From: Saccharothrix deserti
GTDB taxonomy: Bacteria > Actinomycetota > Actinomycetes > Mycobacteriales > Pseudonocardiaceae
Length of the DNA: 64,000 bases
Reading direction: 5' to 3'
Assembly: GCF_009769385.1 (NCBI RefSeq)
Contig: NZ_VKAB01000012.1
Span: 1-64,000, forward strand
In this document: positions 7,901 to 14,947 of the stretch, piece after piece
Position numbering within the stretch: the first letter of the stretch is position 1
How the letters are laid out: each line of letters begins with the position of its first letter
Notes under the pieces: model-generated
Seen by the model: only the letters and a program-made list of their open reading frames with translations
Databases searched by the model: none
Told to the model about the DNA's origin: nothing
Program-made: the position numbers and the translations under genes

Positions 7901-8400
7901 TCAACGTTTTATCTGAGATCAGATTTTAGTACTAGACGTAGCAATCTGCCGCATCGACAGCTTGACCGCCATGTCAGCCAGGAGATCATCCGGCTTCAGC
8001 ACTACGCCTCGAACGGGGACGGGCATCGGCCGACGCAGGCACCACTCATGAGCCCGCGCCGTGTCCTTGCGTGTAACAGGATGATCAGGCCGTCTCCAGG
8101 CCGTCGGACGTGGATCAGCGTTGGTCAACGATAGTGAACGTCGAGAGGAAACAAGCAGGTCAGACATGGTGCGGTAGGGCGAACCGCAGGTAGTTGCCGA
8201 CCGCTGGCAGTACTACGACGTCTGAGTCAGACCATCCCACCACAAGCTCAACATCGCGCCAGGCATGTCACCGCCGCCCGTGCCCCTGGCGTGCCCCATC
8301 TCAGGGTCAACAGCGGTCAATCAGGGGCACGGGCGGTCAGGATGGCGGCTAAGGCGCAGGTCAGAGGGTTAGCTGGTCAAGGGCTTGATCGCTGCCAGAC
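7901..8400. other. Spacer between the HEPN gene and the attachment site
   Basis: Short open frames of about 80 codons occur on both strands (7889-8134 and 7919-8167), but neither has a ribosome site, family resemblance or a clear codon signature. No integrase, excisionase or complete tRNA is seen here. The promoter of the HEPN gene must lie at its left end. Confidence 0.3.
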
Positions 8401-8444
8401 CTTCCAAGCTGGTCATGCGGGTTCGATTCCCGTCACCCGCTCCA
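8401..8444 (+). other. Attachment-site remnant: 3' half of tRNA-Gly(UCC)
   Basis: From 8401 the sequence is a tRNA 3' half. It has the anticodon loop CTTCCAA (anticodon TCC at 8403-8405), the 3' anticodon strand GCTGG, a T stem GCGGG/CCCGT with loop TTCGATT, the acceptor strand CACCCGC, discriminator T and an encoded CCA at 8442-8444. The bases before 8401 (CAGAC) do not pair with GCTGG and no GCGGGTG acceptor strand exists upstream. The 5' half is therefore absent. This is the duplication a tyrosine integrase leaves at one end of an element inserted in a tRNA gene. Confidence 0.75.
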
Positions 8445-8554
8445 AGCTCTTCCTGCTGGTAGTCGCTACGTACCGTCCCCTGTGGACGGTCATTTTGCTT
8501 CTGCAGGCCCCGTCGCGAGCCCGGGGACGGCGGCTGGTTGCTGAGGGCTGCCGT

Positions 8555-8752
8555 TCAGGTGGTCAGGTTGAAGTGGGTCGCTACGTCGTCCGCTACGGCC
8601 TCGGCGTCTTGTGAGCCGTCGTTCGCGATCCGGCGGGCCAGGTGTCCGCGGGCGTCGTGGTAGTCGTGGTGGTGCGCGGTCAGTCCATATTGGACGGCCA
8701 GGGTGCGGGCCGCCGTGCTCTTCCCCGCCCACTGGCCAACGGTGATCCACAA
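8555..8752 (-). pseudogene. Fragment of a P-loop ATPase/kinase gene
   Basis: Sixty-five codons remain. They contain a Walker A-like GQWAGKST near residue 6 and a DYHDARGHLARRIA segment, as in actinobacterial P-loop proteins of about 200 residues, then stop after FNLTT. The conserved downstream half is missing and continues in no frame. The fragment sits 110 bases outside the attachment site, where older insertions or excisions could have eroded it. Family assignment is from motif memory only. Confidence 0.4.
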
Positions 8753-8802
8753 CGTCCGGCTCGACGCGCCGAAGGGGGCCTAGGCCACCGCATGATGGAG
8801 CC

Positions 8803-9156
8803 ATGCACCTGAACCAGATCGTGGTGGATTGCCTCGAACCCTCACGCCTCGTGCGCTTCTGGGCGGCACTGCTCGGTGGTGAGCCCGTCGACCGGGCGCA
8901 CGGGTGGGCGCACGTCTCGCCACCCGGCTGGCCGCGCATCTCCTTCCAGCCCGTCCCCGAACCGAAAGCGGTCAAGAACCGGCTGCACCTGGACATCGAG
9001 GTCGAAGATGTCGCAGTGGCCACCAGAAGAGCGACGGAACTCGGCGCCGCGCCGCAGGGCGGCATCCAAACCGACGAACAGGGCAGCTTCCAAGTCCTCC
9101 TCGACCCCGCCGGCAACGAGTTCTGCCTCGTCACGGGCTACGACCATGACCGGTAG
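8803..9156 (+). CDS. VOC (glyoxalase/bleomycin-resistance) family protein
   Basis: This encodes 117 residues, one vicinal-oxygen-chelate domain. It begins LNQIVVDCLEPSRLVRFWAALLG, has a central RLHLDIEVEDV metal-strand segment (His in LHLDIE) and ends FQVLLDPAGNEFCLV with a Glu/Asp-containing closing strand. Small single-domain members dimerise and act in drug binding, isomerisation or dioxygenation; the substrate cannot be read here. The last 11 bases overlap the hydrolase gene downstream, so the two are co-translated. Confidence 0.8.
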   Translation: MHLNQIVVDCLEPSRLVRFWAALLGGEPVDRAHGWAHVSPPGWPRISFQPVPEPKAVKNRLHLDIEVEDVAVATRRATELGAAPQGGIQTDEQGSFQVLLDPAGNEFCLVTGYDHDR

Positions 9157-9910
9157 GTTCACCGACCGAGCGGCGCGGGAGAGGTTCGGCGAGGCGCTTG
9201 GCCGGGCGATGGAGGCGTGGCCGCCGCACGAAACGCTGGACGTGCCGACGACGTGGGGCACGACCCGCGTCCACCACCGCCCCGGCACGGGCAAGCCGGT
9301 CGTCCTGCTGCACGGCGCCGGTGTGACGTCCGCGATGTGGGCGGACACCGTCAAAGCGATCGAACGGCCGGTGTTCGCCGTCGACATCCTCGGTGACGCC
9401 GGCGGCAGCGTGCAGACTGCGCCGTTGAAGGACATGAACGCGTGGTTGGCCGAGGTGCTCGACAGGCTCGGCCTCGCAGATCCGCTCCTGGTCGGCATCT
9501 CGTACGGCGCCTGGATCGCCGCGCTGCACCCGGTGACCGAATCGGTGCTGGTGGAGCCCGCCGCGGGCACGTTCGCGCCCTACCGGTTCCGTGCCATCTT
9601 CTACGCCGTCCTGGCCAAGCTCAGCCATTCCGAACGCGCCTGGCGCCGCTACCTGCGGTGGATCTCGAACGGTGAGGAGCCGTCCGACGCGGCGGTCATC
9701 GGCCTCACGCACTGGCGCTCCGGCCTGCCTCTGCCCCGCCGGATCAGGAGAACGATCGAAGCGAAGACGGTGGTGATCGTGGGCGAACGCAGTCGGGCCC
9801 AGGACTCGCGCAAGCTCGTCGCCCGAGCGAAGGAACTCCCGAACGCCCGGATCGTCGTGACCCCCGGCGGTCACGGCCTACCCGCGAACCTGGCCGACTA
9901 CCTGCCGTAG
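9146..9910 (+). CDS. Alpha/beta-fold hydrolase
   Basis: This encodes 254 residues. The oxyanion loop HGAG sits near residue 56 and the nucleophile elbow G-I-S-Y-G near residue 118. A terminal GGHG supplies the catalytic His near residue 242. The family covers esterases, lipases and C-C hydrolases; the short cap region here does not identify a substrate. The ATG at 9146 lies inside the end of the VOC gene, which favours a two-gene operon, possibly for detoxification of a small organic molecule (inference). Confidence 0.8.
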   Translation: MTGRFTDRAARERFGEALGRAMEAWPPHETLDVPTTWGTTRVHHRPGTGKPVVLLHGAGVTSAMWADTVKAIERPVFAVDILGDAGGSVQTAPLKDMNAWLAEVLDRLGLADPLLVGISYGAWIAALHPVTESVLVEPAAGTFAPYRFRAIFYAVLAKLSHSERAWRRYLRWISNGEEPSDAAVIGLTHWRSGLPLPRRIRRTIEAKTVVIVGERSRAQDSRKLVARAKELPNARIVVTPGGHGLPANLADYLP

Positions 9911-10020
9911 GACGTCATCGCGCGCCACAGAGCCTCGCCCAACCGCATCGCCACCACCACCATGAGGAAGCCGATGGTGCAGGTCAGCATGCCTCTCAGG
10001 GCCAGGCGCAGCTTCGTCAC
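9898..10020 (-). CDS. Possible 40-residue membrane peptide
   Basis: A leftward GTG-initiated frame encodes 40 residues with one hydrophobic stretch (MLTCTIGFLMVVVAM) followed by a short charged tail. It fills most of the gap between the hydrolase and the isomerase-like gene and overlaps the hydrolase stop by 13 bases. No good ribosome site is seen. It may be spurious. Confidence 0.2.
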   Translation of the reverse strand: MTKLRLALRGMLTCTIGFLMVVVAMRLGEALWRAMTSYGR

Positions 10021-10067
10021 GCGCACAGTGTGCGGCACCCCGCACACCTCTGAGCAACAGCAGGGAA

Positions 10068-10649
10068 TCAACCGGTTACGGCCGCGACGGCGGCACGCAG
10101 CGAGCGCACGACCGCGACGTCACCCTCCACGGACAGCTGCTCCTCCCCCGCCCGCCCCCACAACCACAGGTCCACCGCCGACGACGACCCACTGACCACG
10201 GCCGCCGGGTCGGCCTCCGGGCAGTAGTCCACGACCCCCTCGTGCAGCGCCACGGTCCACTCCCGGCCGGGCACCCGCAACGACACCGCCCGCCCCGACG
10301 TGTGGGCACCGGGCGGCTGGTGGCAGCCCAGCCACAGCGTCAGCACCTCGTCGATGCCGTTGGCCGCCAACCCGGTCTCCAACGGCGCCGCCGAGCCGAT
10401 CGCGGCCTGTGCGTCGACCCGGTGCACGGCCGTCTCGTGCGCCATCCGCCGCAGCCAGAACCCCAGCGTGTGGTCCCACGGACACCACGTCGCCGCAGGT
10501 GAGGCGGCACGCGCCGGGTCCAGCACGGCGATCAGCGAGGCCGCGCCGATCCGGTACCAGTCGACCATGTCCGCGTCACCCGGCGAGCACGTCCAGTCCG
10601 CCGGCCGGGCACCACGGGTGATCCACCGCGTCACGCGCCGGCGCAGCAT
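10068..10649 (-). pseudogene. Mycothiol-dependent maleylpyruvate isomerase-like gene, 5' truncated
   Basis: The remaining 193 codons match the later part of the family: a ARPADWTCSPGDADMVDWYR segment, FWLRRMAHETAVHRVDAQ, and a C-terminal domain ending in a mixed beta/helix LWLWGRAGEE unit. Family members are usually 230-260 residues and open with a helical mycothiol-binding segment that includes the metal-binding His; here the frame upstream of the ATG at 10649 has no such residues. The gene therefore lacks roughly its first 60 codons and may be dead, or it may use the internal ATG. It is divergent from the Eis-like gene with only 73 bases between. Confidence 0.6.
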
Positions 10650-10722
10650 CGCGGAATCGACCACCCGGATGCGACCCCTGAATTGGATCGCGCGAAACGG
10701 ACGACCGGCGTATGAACGTGCC

Positions 10723-11931
10723 ATGGCGCTCACCCTCCGCACCCTCACCGCGGACGATCTGCCGGAGTTCCAGCGGGTCGTCAACTCGGCGTTCCTCTTC
10801 GACAGCGTCGAGGACCAGCTCGAACGCTGGCGTGACATCTTCGAGCCGGAACGCCACCACGGCGTGTTCGACGGTGACGAGCTGATCGGCGGCGGGGGCA
10901 TCCAGAGCCGCGAGATCACGGTGCCCGGCGCAGGTCCCCGGCCGGTGGCTGCGGTGACCTCGGTAGGTGTGAAACCGGGCCATCGCCGGCGCGGCGTGCT
11001 CACGCGCGTGATGCGGGCGCAGTTGCACGGCCTGCACGAGGAGGGCCGTGAGGCGGTGGCCGCGTTGTGGGCGTCGGAGGCGGCGATCTACCCGCGGTTC
11101 GGGTACGGACTCGCGGCGGAGTTCGCCCGGCTCGAGGTGCCGAGCGGTGCGAAGTTCCGGCCCGGCGTGTCGGTGGGTGGCGAGCGGGTGCGCGAGGTGT
11201 CGCGGGACGAGGCCATGCCCGTCATGAAGGCCGTGTACGAGGCGATCCGGCCGAGCCGCACGGGGTGGCTGAGCCGGGTCGACGGCAACTGGAACCACCA
11301 GTTCGCCGACACCGAACGCGACCGTGAAGGGCTCACCGCCTTCCGGTACGTGCTGCACCCGCAGGGTTACGCGGTCTACCGGGTCAAGGCGGACTGGCAG
11401 GAGCGCGGACCGCGCAACGAGCTGCACGTGAAAGAGATCGCGGCGCGGACCGACGAGGCCTACGCGGCGATCTACCGGTACCTGCTCGACGTCGACATGG
11501 TGGGGGAGCTGAAGTTCTTCACCGCCTCCGACGACCCGGTCGTCCACCTGCTGGAAGACCCGCGGCTCGCGTTGCGCAGCCGGTCGGACTCGCTGTGGGT
11601 GCGCGTCGTGGACGTCGACCGCGCGCTCACCCAGCGCCGTTACGCCTCGGACGTGGACGCGGTGCTGGAGGTGTCGGACGAGTTCTGCCCGTGGAACGCG
11701 GGCCGGTGGCGGTTCACCGTGAAGGACGGCGAGGCGACCGTGCAGCGGGTGGACGACGACGCGGACGTGGTGCTGGACGTGCAGGCGTTGGGCGCGGCGT
11801 ACCTCGGTGGGACGAGGCTGACGTCCATGGCGCGTGCTCAGCGGGTGCGTGAGGTCACAGAGGGTGTCGTGAACGCCTTGTCACACGCCTTTTCGGGTGA
11901 CCGGGACCCTCACTGCCCGGAGGTGTTCTGA
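10723..11931 (+). CDS. Eis-family GNAT acetyltransferase
   Basis: This encodes 402 residues, the same length as the mycobacterial Eis class. It has an N-terminal GNAT domain with the acetyl-CoA loop GVKPGHRRRGVLTRVM near residues 85-100, a second GNAT-like middle domain, and a sterol-carrier-like C-terminal domain. The last residue is Phe, as in Eis, where the free C-terminal carboxylate takes part in catalysis. Eis enzymes acetylate amines on aminoglycosides and lysines at several positions. The ATG at 10723 is chosen because GNAT homology starts at LTLRTLTADDLPEF. Natural substrate unknown. Confidence 0.85.
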   Translation: MALTLRTLTADDLPEFQRVVNSAFLFDSVEDQLERWRDIFEPERHHGVFDGDELIGGGGIQSREITVPGAGPRPVAAVTSVGVKPGHRRRGVLTRVMRAQLHGLHEEGREAVAALWASEAAIYPRFGYGLAAEFARLEVPSGAKFRPGVSVGGERVREVSRDEAMPVMKAVYEAIRPSRTGWLSRVDGNWNHQFADTERDREGLTAFRYVLHPQGYAVYRVKADWQERGPRNELHVKEIAARTDEAYAAIYRYLLDVDMVGELKFFTASDDPVVHLLEDPRLALRSRSDSLWVRVVDVDRALTQRRYASDVDAVLEVSDEFCPWNAGRWRFTVKDGEATVQRVDDDADVVLDVQALGAAYLGGTRLTSMARAQRVREVTEGVVNALSHAFSGDRDPHCPEVF

Positions 11932-11993
11932 CCGTTTCGGGAACCTCCGCCGGTCGGGCGGCGTTTTCCGGACAACAGGCACCGGGAGGGTCG

Positions 11994-12755
11994 ATGACCA
12001 CCGCGATCGTGTTGCTCGTGCTGCTGGTTCTGGTCGTGGGCGTGGGCTGGTACTTCGCCAGGTCCGCCGCCGACAAGCGCCGACGCGAGTTGGAGGACGC
12101 CCAGGCCGACGCGCGTCGGTGGGTGGAACGGTTGGGCGGCCAGGTGATGAACCTGACCGGCTCGGACGTCGCCTCGCAGCAGGCGCTGGCGGACGCGTCC
12201 GAGCGGTTCACCGCGGCCGGGTCGCAGATGGAGCAGGCCCGCACGGTGGAGCAGTGCCGCCTGGTCACGCAGACCGCGATGGAAGGCCTGTACTACGTGC
12301 GGGCCGCGCGCACCGCGATGGGCTTGGACCCGGGTCCCGAGCTGCCCGACCTCACTGGTCAGAGCCGTGCGGGCAAGGTGATGGAAGAGCGTGACGTCAC
12401 GGTGGAGGGTCGCCGCTACGTCGCCTCGCCGCAGCCGAGTTCGGGCACGCCGCACTACTACCCCGGTGGCGTGGTCGCGGGCAGGCCGGTGCCGCAGGGC
12501 TGGTACTCGGAGCCGTGGTGGAAGCCCGCTCTGGTGGCCGGCGCGTGGGGCTTCGGCTCGATGCTGCTGTTCAGCGCGATGTTCTCGGGCATGGTCGGTG
12601 TGCCGGCAGCCGTTGCGGCCGAGGACACCGGCTCCGACGGCGGTGACGGTGGCGACGGCGGTGACGCGGGCGGTGACGGCGGCGATGCCGGTGGCGGCGA
12701 CTTCGGTGGCGGCGACTTCGGTGGCGGCGACTTCGGCGACTTCGGCGGGTTCTGA
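11994..12755 (+). CDS. Membrane protein with Gly/Asp-rich tail
   Basis: This encodes 253 residues. A transmembrane helix at about 4-22 is followed by a helical, coiled-coil-prone stretch to about 110 (DKRRRELEDAQADARRWVERLGG), a linker, a second hydrophobic segment near 180-205 (VAGAWGFGSMLLFSAMFSG) and a C-terminal run of GGDGG, then GGGDFGGGDFG repeats. It resembles actinobacterial proteins annotated with DUF1542. The first 60 bases after the Eis-like gene contain the likely start region; ATG at 11994 follows GGGAGG. Function unknown, probably envelope-related. Confidence 0.7.
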   Translation: MTTAIVLLVLLVLVVGVGWYFARSAADKRRRELEDAQADARRWVERLGGQVMNLTGSDVASQQALADASERFTAAGSQMEQARTVEQCRLVTQTAMEGLYYVRAARTAMGLDPGPELPDLTGQSRAGKVMEERDVTVEGRRYVASPQPSSGTPHYYPGGVVAGRPVPQGWYSEPWWKPALVAGAWGFGSMLLFSAMFSGMVGVPAAVAAEDTGSDGGDGGDGGDAGGDGGDAGGGDFGGGDFGGGDFGDFGGF

Positions 12756-12759
12756 CGAC

Positions 12760-12777
12760 CCCGCCTGATCAGGCGGG
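12760..12777. terminator. Bidirectional terminator between convergent genes
   Basis: CCCGCCTGATCAGGCGGG is a perfect 18-base palindrome that contains the nei2 stop codon and lies 4 bases after the stop of the opposing membrane-protein gene. It can fold in transcripts from either side. Confidence 0.6.
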
Positions 12778-13572
12778 TTGGCAGGTGGGGCACCAGTAGA
12801 GGTTGCGGCCGGCCAGTCCGGCGGCGGCCACGGGTGTGCCGCAGACCAGGCACGGTTGACCGGTGCGGCGGTAGACGTAGACCTCGCCGCCGTGCCGGTC
12901 CTGGCGCGGTGCGCGGCCGGTGACCTCGGGCAGGTGTTCCGGCCGCACGGTGTCGATGCGGCCGATCTTCACGCCGGCGCGCATCAGCAGGGTCAGGTCG
13001 AGCCACAGGTCGTCCCACAGCGCCCGGTCGATCTTGTTGCCGGGCACGAGCGGGTGGATGCCGTGCCGGAACAGCACCTCGGCGCGGTAGACGTTGCCGA
13101 CGCCCGCGAGCACGGTCTGGTCCATCAGCAGCACGGCGATGGACTGGCGGGAACGGGCGACACGCGCGTACACCAGGTCCGGTTTCGCGTCACGGCGCAG
13201 CGGGTCCGGGCCGAGGCGGGCGCGCAGGGCGGTGACCTCGACGTCGGTGAGGACCTCGCACCGGTTCGGGCCGCGCAGGTCCGTCCAGTGGGTCGGGCCT
13301 GCGAGGCGCATCCGCACCTGGCCGACCGGTTCGGTCACCGGGTGCGGTGATTCGGTGAACGTGCCGTAGAGGCCGAGGTGGACGTGCACGGTCGCGTCCG
13401 GGCCGTAGACGTGGAACAGGTGCTTGCCGTGCGCCTCGGCGCGCTCGAACAGCCGACCGTCCACAAGGGACGCGGAGAACTTGCCCTGCGGGCTCGACAC
13501 CCGGACCGTCGAGCCCGCGTAACGGCGTTGGTGCAGCTTCGCCAGGCGGTGGAGCGTGTGACCTTCGGGCAT
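12769..13572 (-). CDS. nei2: Nei2-type DNA glycosylase/AP lyase
   Basis: This encodes 267 residues of the Fpg/Nei family of base-excision repair. It starts MPEGHT, giving the catalytic N-terminal Pro2 and Glu3. It has the helix-two-turn-helix LAGVGNVYRAEVLF near 170 and a C-terminal zinc finger with CLVCG and CPTC pairs. The Nei2 group removes oxidised pyrimidines. The start at 13572 shares one base with the rpiB stop (TGATG), so rpiB-nei2 form an operon, as in M. tuberculosis Rv2465c-Rv2464c (recalled). The stop lies in the palindromic terminator. Confidence 0.9.
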   Translation of the reverse strand: MPEGHTLHRLAKLHQRRYAGSTVRVSSPQGKFSASLVDGRLFERAEAHGKHLFHVYGPDATVHVHLGLYGTFTESPHPVTEPVGQVRMRLAGPTHWTDLRGPNRCEVLTDVEVTALRARLGPDPLRRDAKPDLVYARVARSRQSIAVLLMDQTVLAGVGNVYRAEVLFRHGIHPLVPGNKIDRALWDDLWLDLTLLMRAGVKIGRIDTVRPEHLPEVTGRAPRQDRHGGEVYVYRRTGQPCLVCGTPVAAAGLAGRNLYWCPTCQPA

Positions 13573-14039
13573 CAGGGCAGGGCCGGAGCCTCGCCGGTGC
13601 GCTCGTACTCGCTGAGGATGGCGATGCGGCGGGCGTGCCGCTCCTGACCGGAGAACGAGGTGGACAGGAACGCCTCCACGATCGCGAAGGCCTCCTCGGT
13701 GGTGTGCATCCGGCCGCCGACGCCGATCAGCTGGGCGTCGTTGTGCTCGCGGGCGAGCTTCGCCGTCTCCACGTTGTAGGCCAGCGCGCAACGGGCGCCG
13801 GGCACCTTGTTCGCGGCGATCTGCTCGCCGTTGCCGGAGCCACCGATGACGATGCCCAGGCTGCCCTCGTCCGCGACGACGCGGCGGGCCGCCTCGATGC
13901 AGAACGGTGGGTAGTCGTCCTCCGCGTCGTACACCGCGGGGCCGACGTCGATCACGTCGTGGCCGGCGTCGGTCAGGTGCTTGACGAGGTGGGTCTTCAG
14001 CTCGAAGCCCGCGTGGTCGGATCCCAGGTAAACGCGCAC
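13572..14039 (-). CDS. rpiB: Ribose-5-phosphate isomerase B
   Basis: This encodes 155 residues. It interconverts ribose 5-phosphate and ribulose 5-phosphate in the pentose phosphate pathway. Family marks seen are YLGSDHAGFELK at the N-terminus, IGGSGNGEQIAANKVPGARCA around residues 65-85 and LIGVGGRMH near 105. The GG-S-GNG loop with Ser rather than Cys as the proton-shuttling residue is the actinobacterial/mycobacterial variant. The GTG at 14039 places the first strand correctly. It is divergent from the ComB-like gene by 27 bases and overlaps nei2. Confidence 0.92.
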   Translation of the reverse strand: MRVYLGSDHAGFELKTHLVKHLTDAGHDVIDVGPAVYDAEDDYPPFCIEAARRVVADEGSLGIVIGGSGNGEQIAANKVPGARCALAYNVETAKLAREHNDAQLIGVGGRMHTTEEAFAIVEAFLSTSFSGQERHARRIAILSEYERTGEAPALP

Positions 14040-14066
14040 GTCAGCAAGTCTGCCATCCTGGGCCGA

Positions 14067-14777
14067 GTGTTCGGACAAGAGGGTTACCGGCTGCGGCTGG
14101 AGTGGGGTCCCGAGGGGGTTGTCGCGCTCGGGGGTCAGTGCGCGGTGATCGTGATCGTGGACGTGCTGTCGTTCTCGACATCGGTGGACATCGTGGTCGG
14201 ACGAGGTGGTTCGGTGCGGCCGGTGCGCTGGGCGGACCGGGAGCGGGCGGCTCGGCCGGCGGACCCGTCGTGGTCGTTGCGGCCGTCGTCGCTGGTGTCG
14301 GTGCCCGCGGGGACGGAGTTGGAGTTGCCTTCGCCGAACGGTGCGACGTTGTGCTCGTTGGCCGAGTCGACGGGGGCGATCGTGTTGGCGGGGTGTTTGC
14401 GGAACGCGCGTGCGGTCGCGTTGGCGGCCCGGTCGTTGGCGGACGATGGGCCTATCGGCGTGGTGCCGGGCGGTGAGCGGTGGGGCGTGAACGCCTTCAC
14501 GAACACCGGCGAAGTCGGCCCTTTGCGCCCCGCCGTCGAGGACCTGCTCGGCGCGGGCGCGGTGATGGCGTCGTTGCTCGGGTACGGGTCGGCTTCGGTG
14601 GAGGCGGCGTTGGCGGCGGAGATGTACGCGCGGGCGTCGGTGGAGGACGTGCTGGCGGGCTGCGTGTCCGGCCGCGAGCTCATCGCCGCCGGCCACGCGG
14701 GCGACGTGGCCCTGGCCTCCGAGGTGAACGTCAGCACCGCCGTCCCCCGCCTGACCAACGGCGTCCTACGCGCCTGA
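14067..14777 (+). CDS. ComB-like 2-phosphosulfolactate phosphatase family protein
   Basis: This encodes 236 residues. It matches the ComB/RamA-type fold annotated as 2-phosphosulfolactate phosphatase: IVIVDVLSFSTSVDIVVGRG near residues 28-48, LPSPNGATLCSL near 92, and GVVPGGERWG...EVGPLRPAVEDLLGAG. In methanogens ComB acts in coenzyme M synthesis; in actinobacteria the real substrate is unknown. The GTG at 14067 was chosen because similarity starts at GYRLRLEWGPEG; the intergenic space to rpiB is short and must hold both promoters. Confidence 0.75.
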   Translation: MFGQEGYRLRLEWGPEGVVALGGQCAVIVIVDVLSFSTSVDIVVGRGGSVRPVRWADRERAARPADPSWSLRPSSLVSVPAGTELELPSPNGATLCSLAESTGAIVLAGCLRNARAVALAARSLADDGPIGVVPGGERWGVNAFTNTGEVGPLRPAVEDLLGAGAVMASLLGYGSASVEAALAAEMYARASVEDVLAGCVSGRELIAAGHAGDVALASEVNVSTAVPRLTNGVLRA

Positions 14778-14780
14778 CCC

Positions 14781-14947
14781 CGCGAGAGTCGAACCCTCAA
14801 GTGCCGAGAGTCGAACGCTCAGGTCGTGCGTGTCGAACGTTCAGGTGCCCTGAGTTCTACATTCAGGACACCACCGAACCCACCTGAGCGTTGAATTCGG
14901 GGGTCCTGGAGGTTCGACTCTCGGCACCTGGGCGTTCGACTCTCGGG
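14781..14947. repeat. 22-bp intergenic repeat array, head-to-head form
   Basis: Seven degenerate units of about 22 bp fill the gap between two convergent genes. The core is GAACGTTCGACTCTCGGG, usually preceded by ACCT or TCCT. Four units at 14781-14868 run on the minus strand and three at 14881-14947 run on the plus strand, so the array is a large imperfect inverted repeat. The last unit abuts the TAA of the aldehyde dehydrogenase. A second array of the same family is at 38877-39008. Confidence 0.7.

Noticed and set aside
7919-8167. Short leftward gene of 82 codons
   Set aside because: No ribosome site or family resemblance; an overlapping frame on the other strand is equally open.
8330-8444. 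Complete tRNA-Gly gene
   Set aside because: No matching 5' acceptor strand, D arm or 5' anticodon strand precedes position 8401; only the 3' half is present.
10576-11547. Leftward open frame of 323 codons opposite the Eis-like gene
   Set aside because: Antisense shadow of a well-supported acetyltransferase; it does not supply the missing 5' part of the isomerase-like gene.
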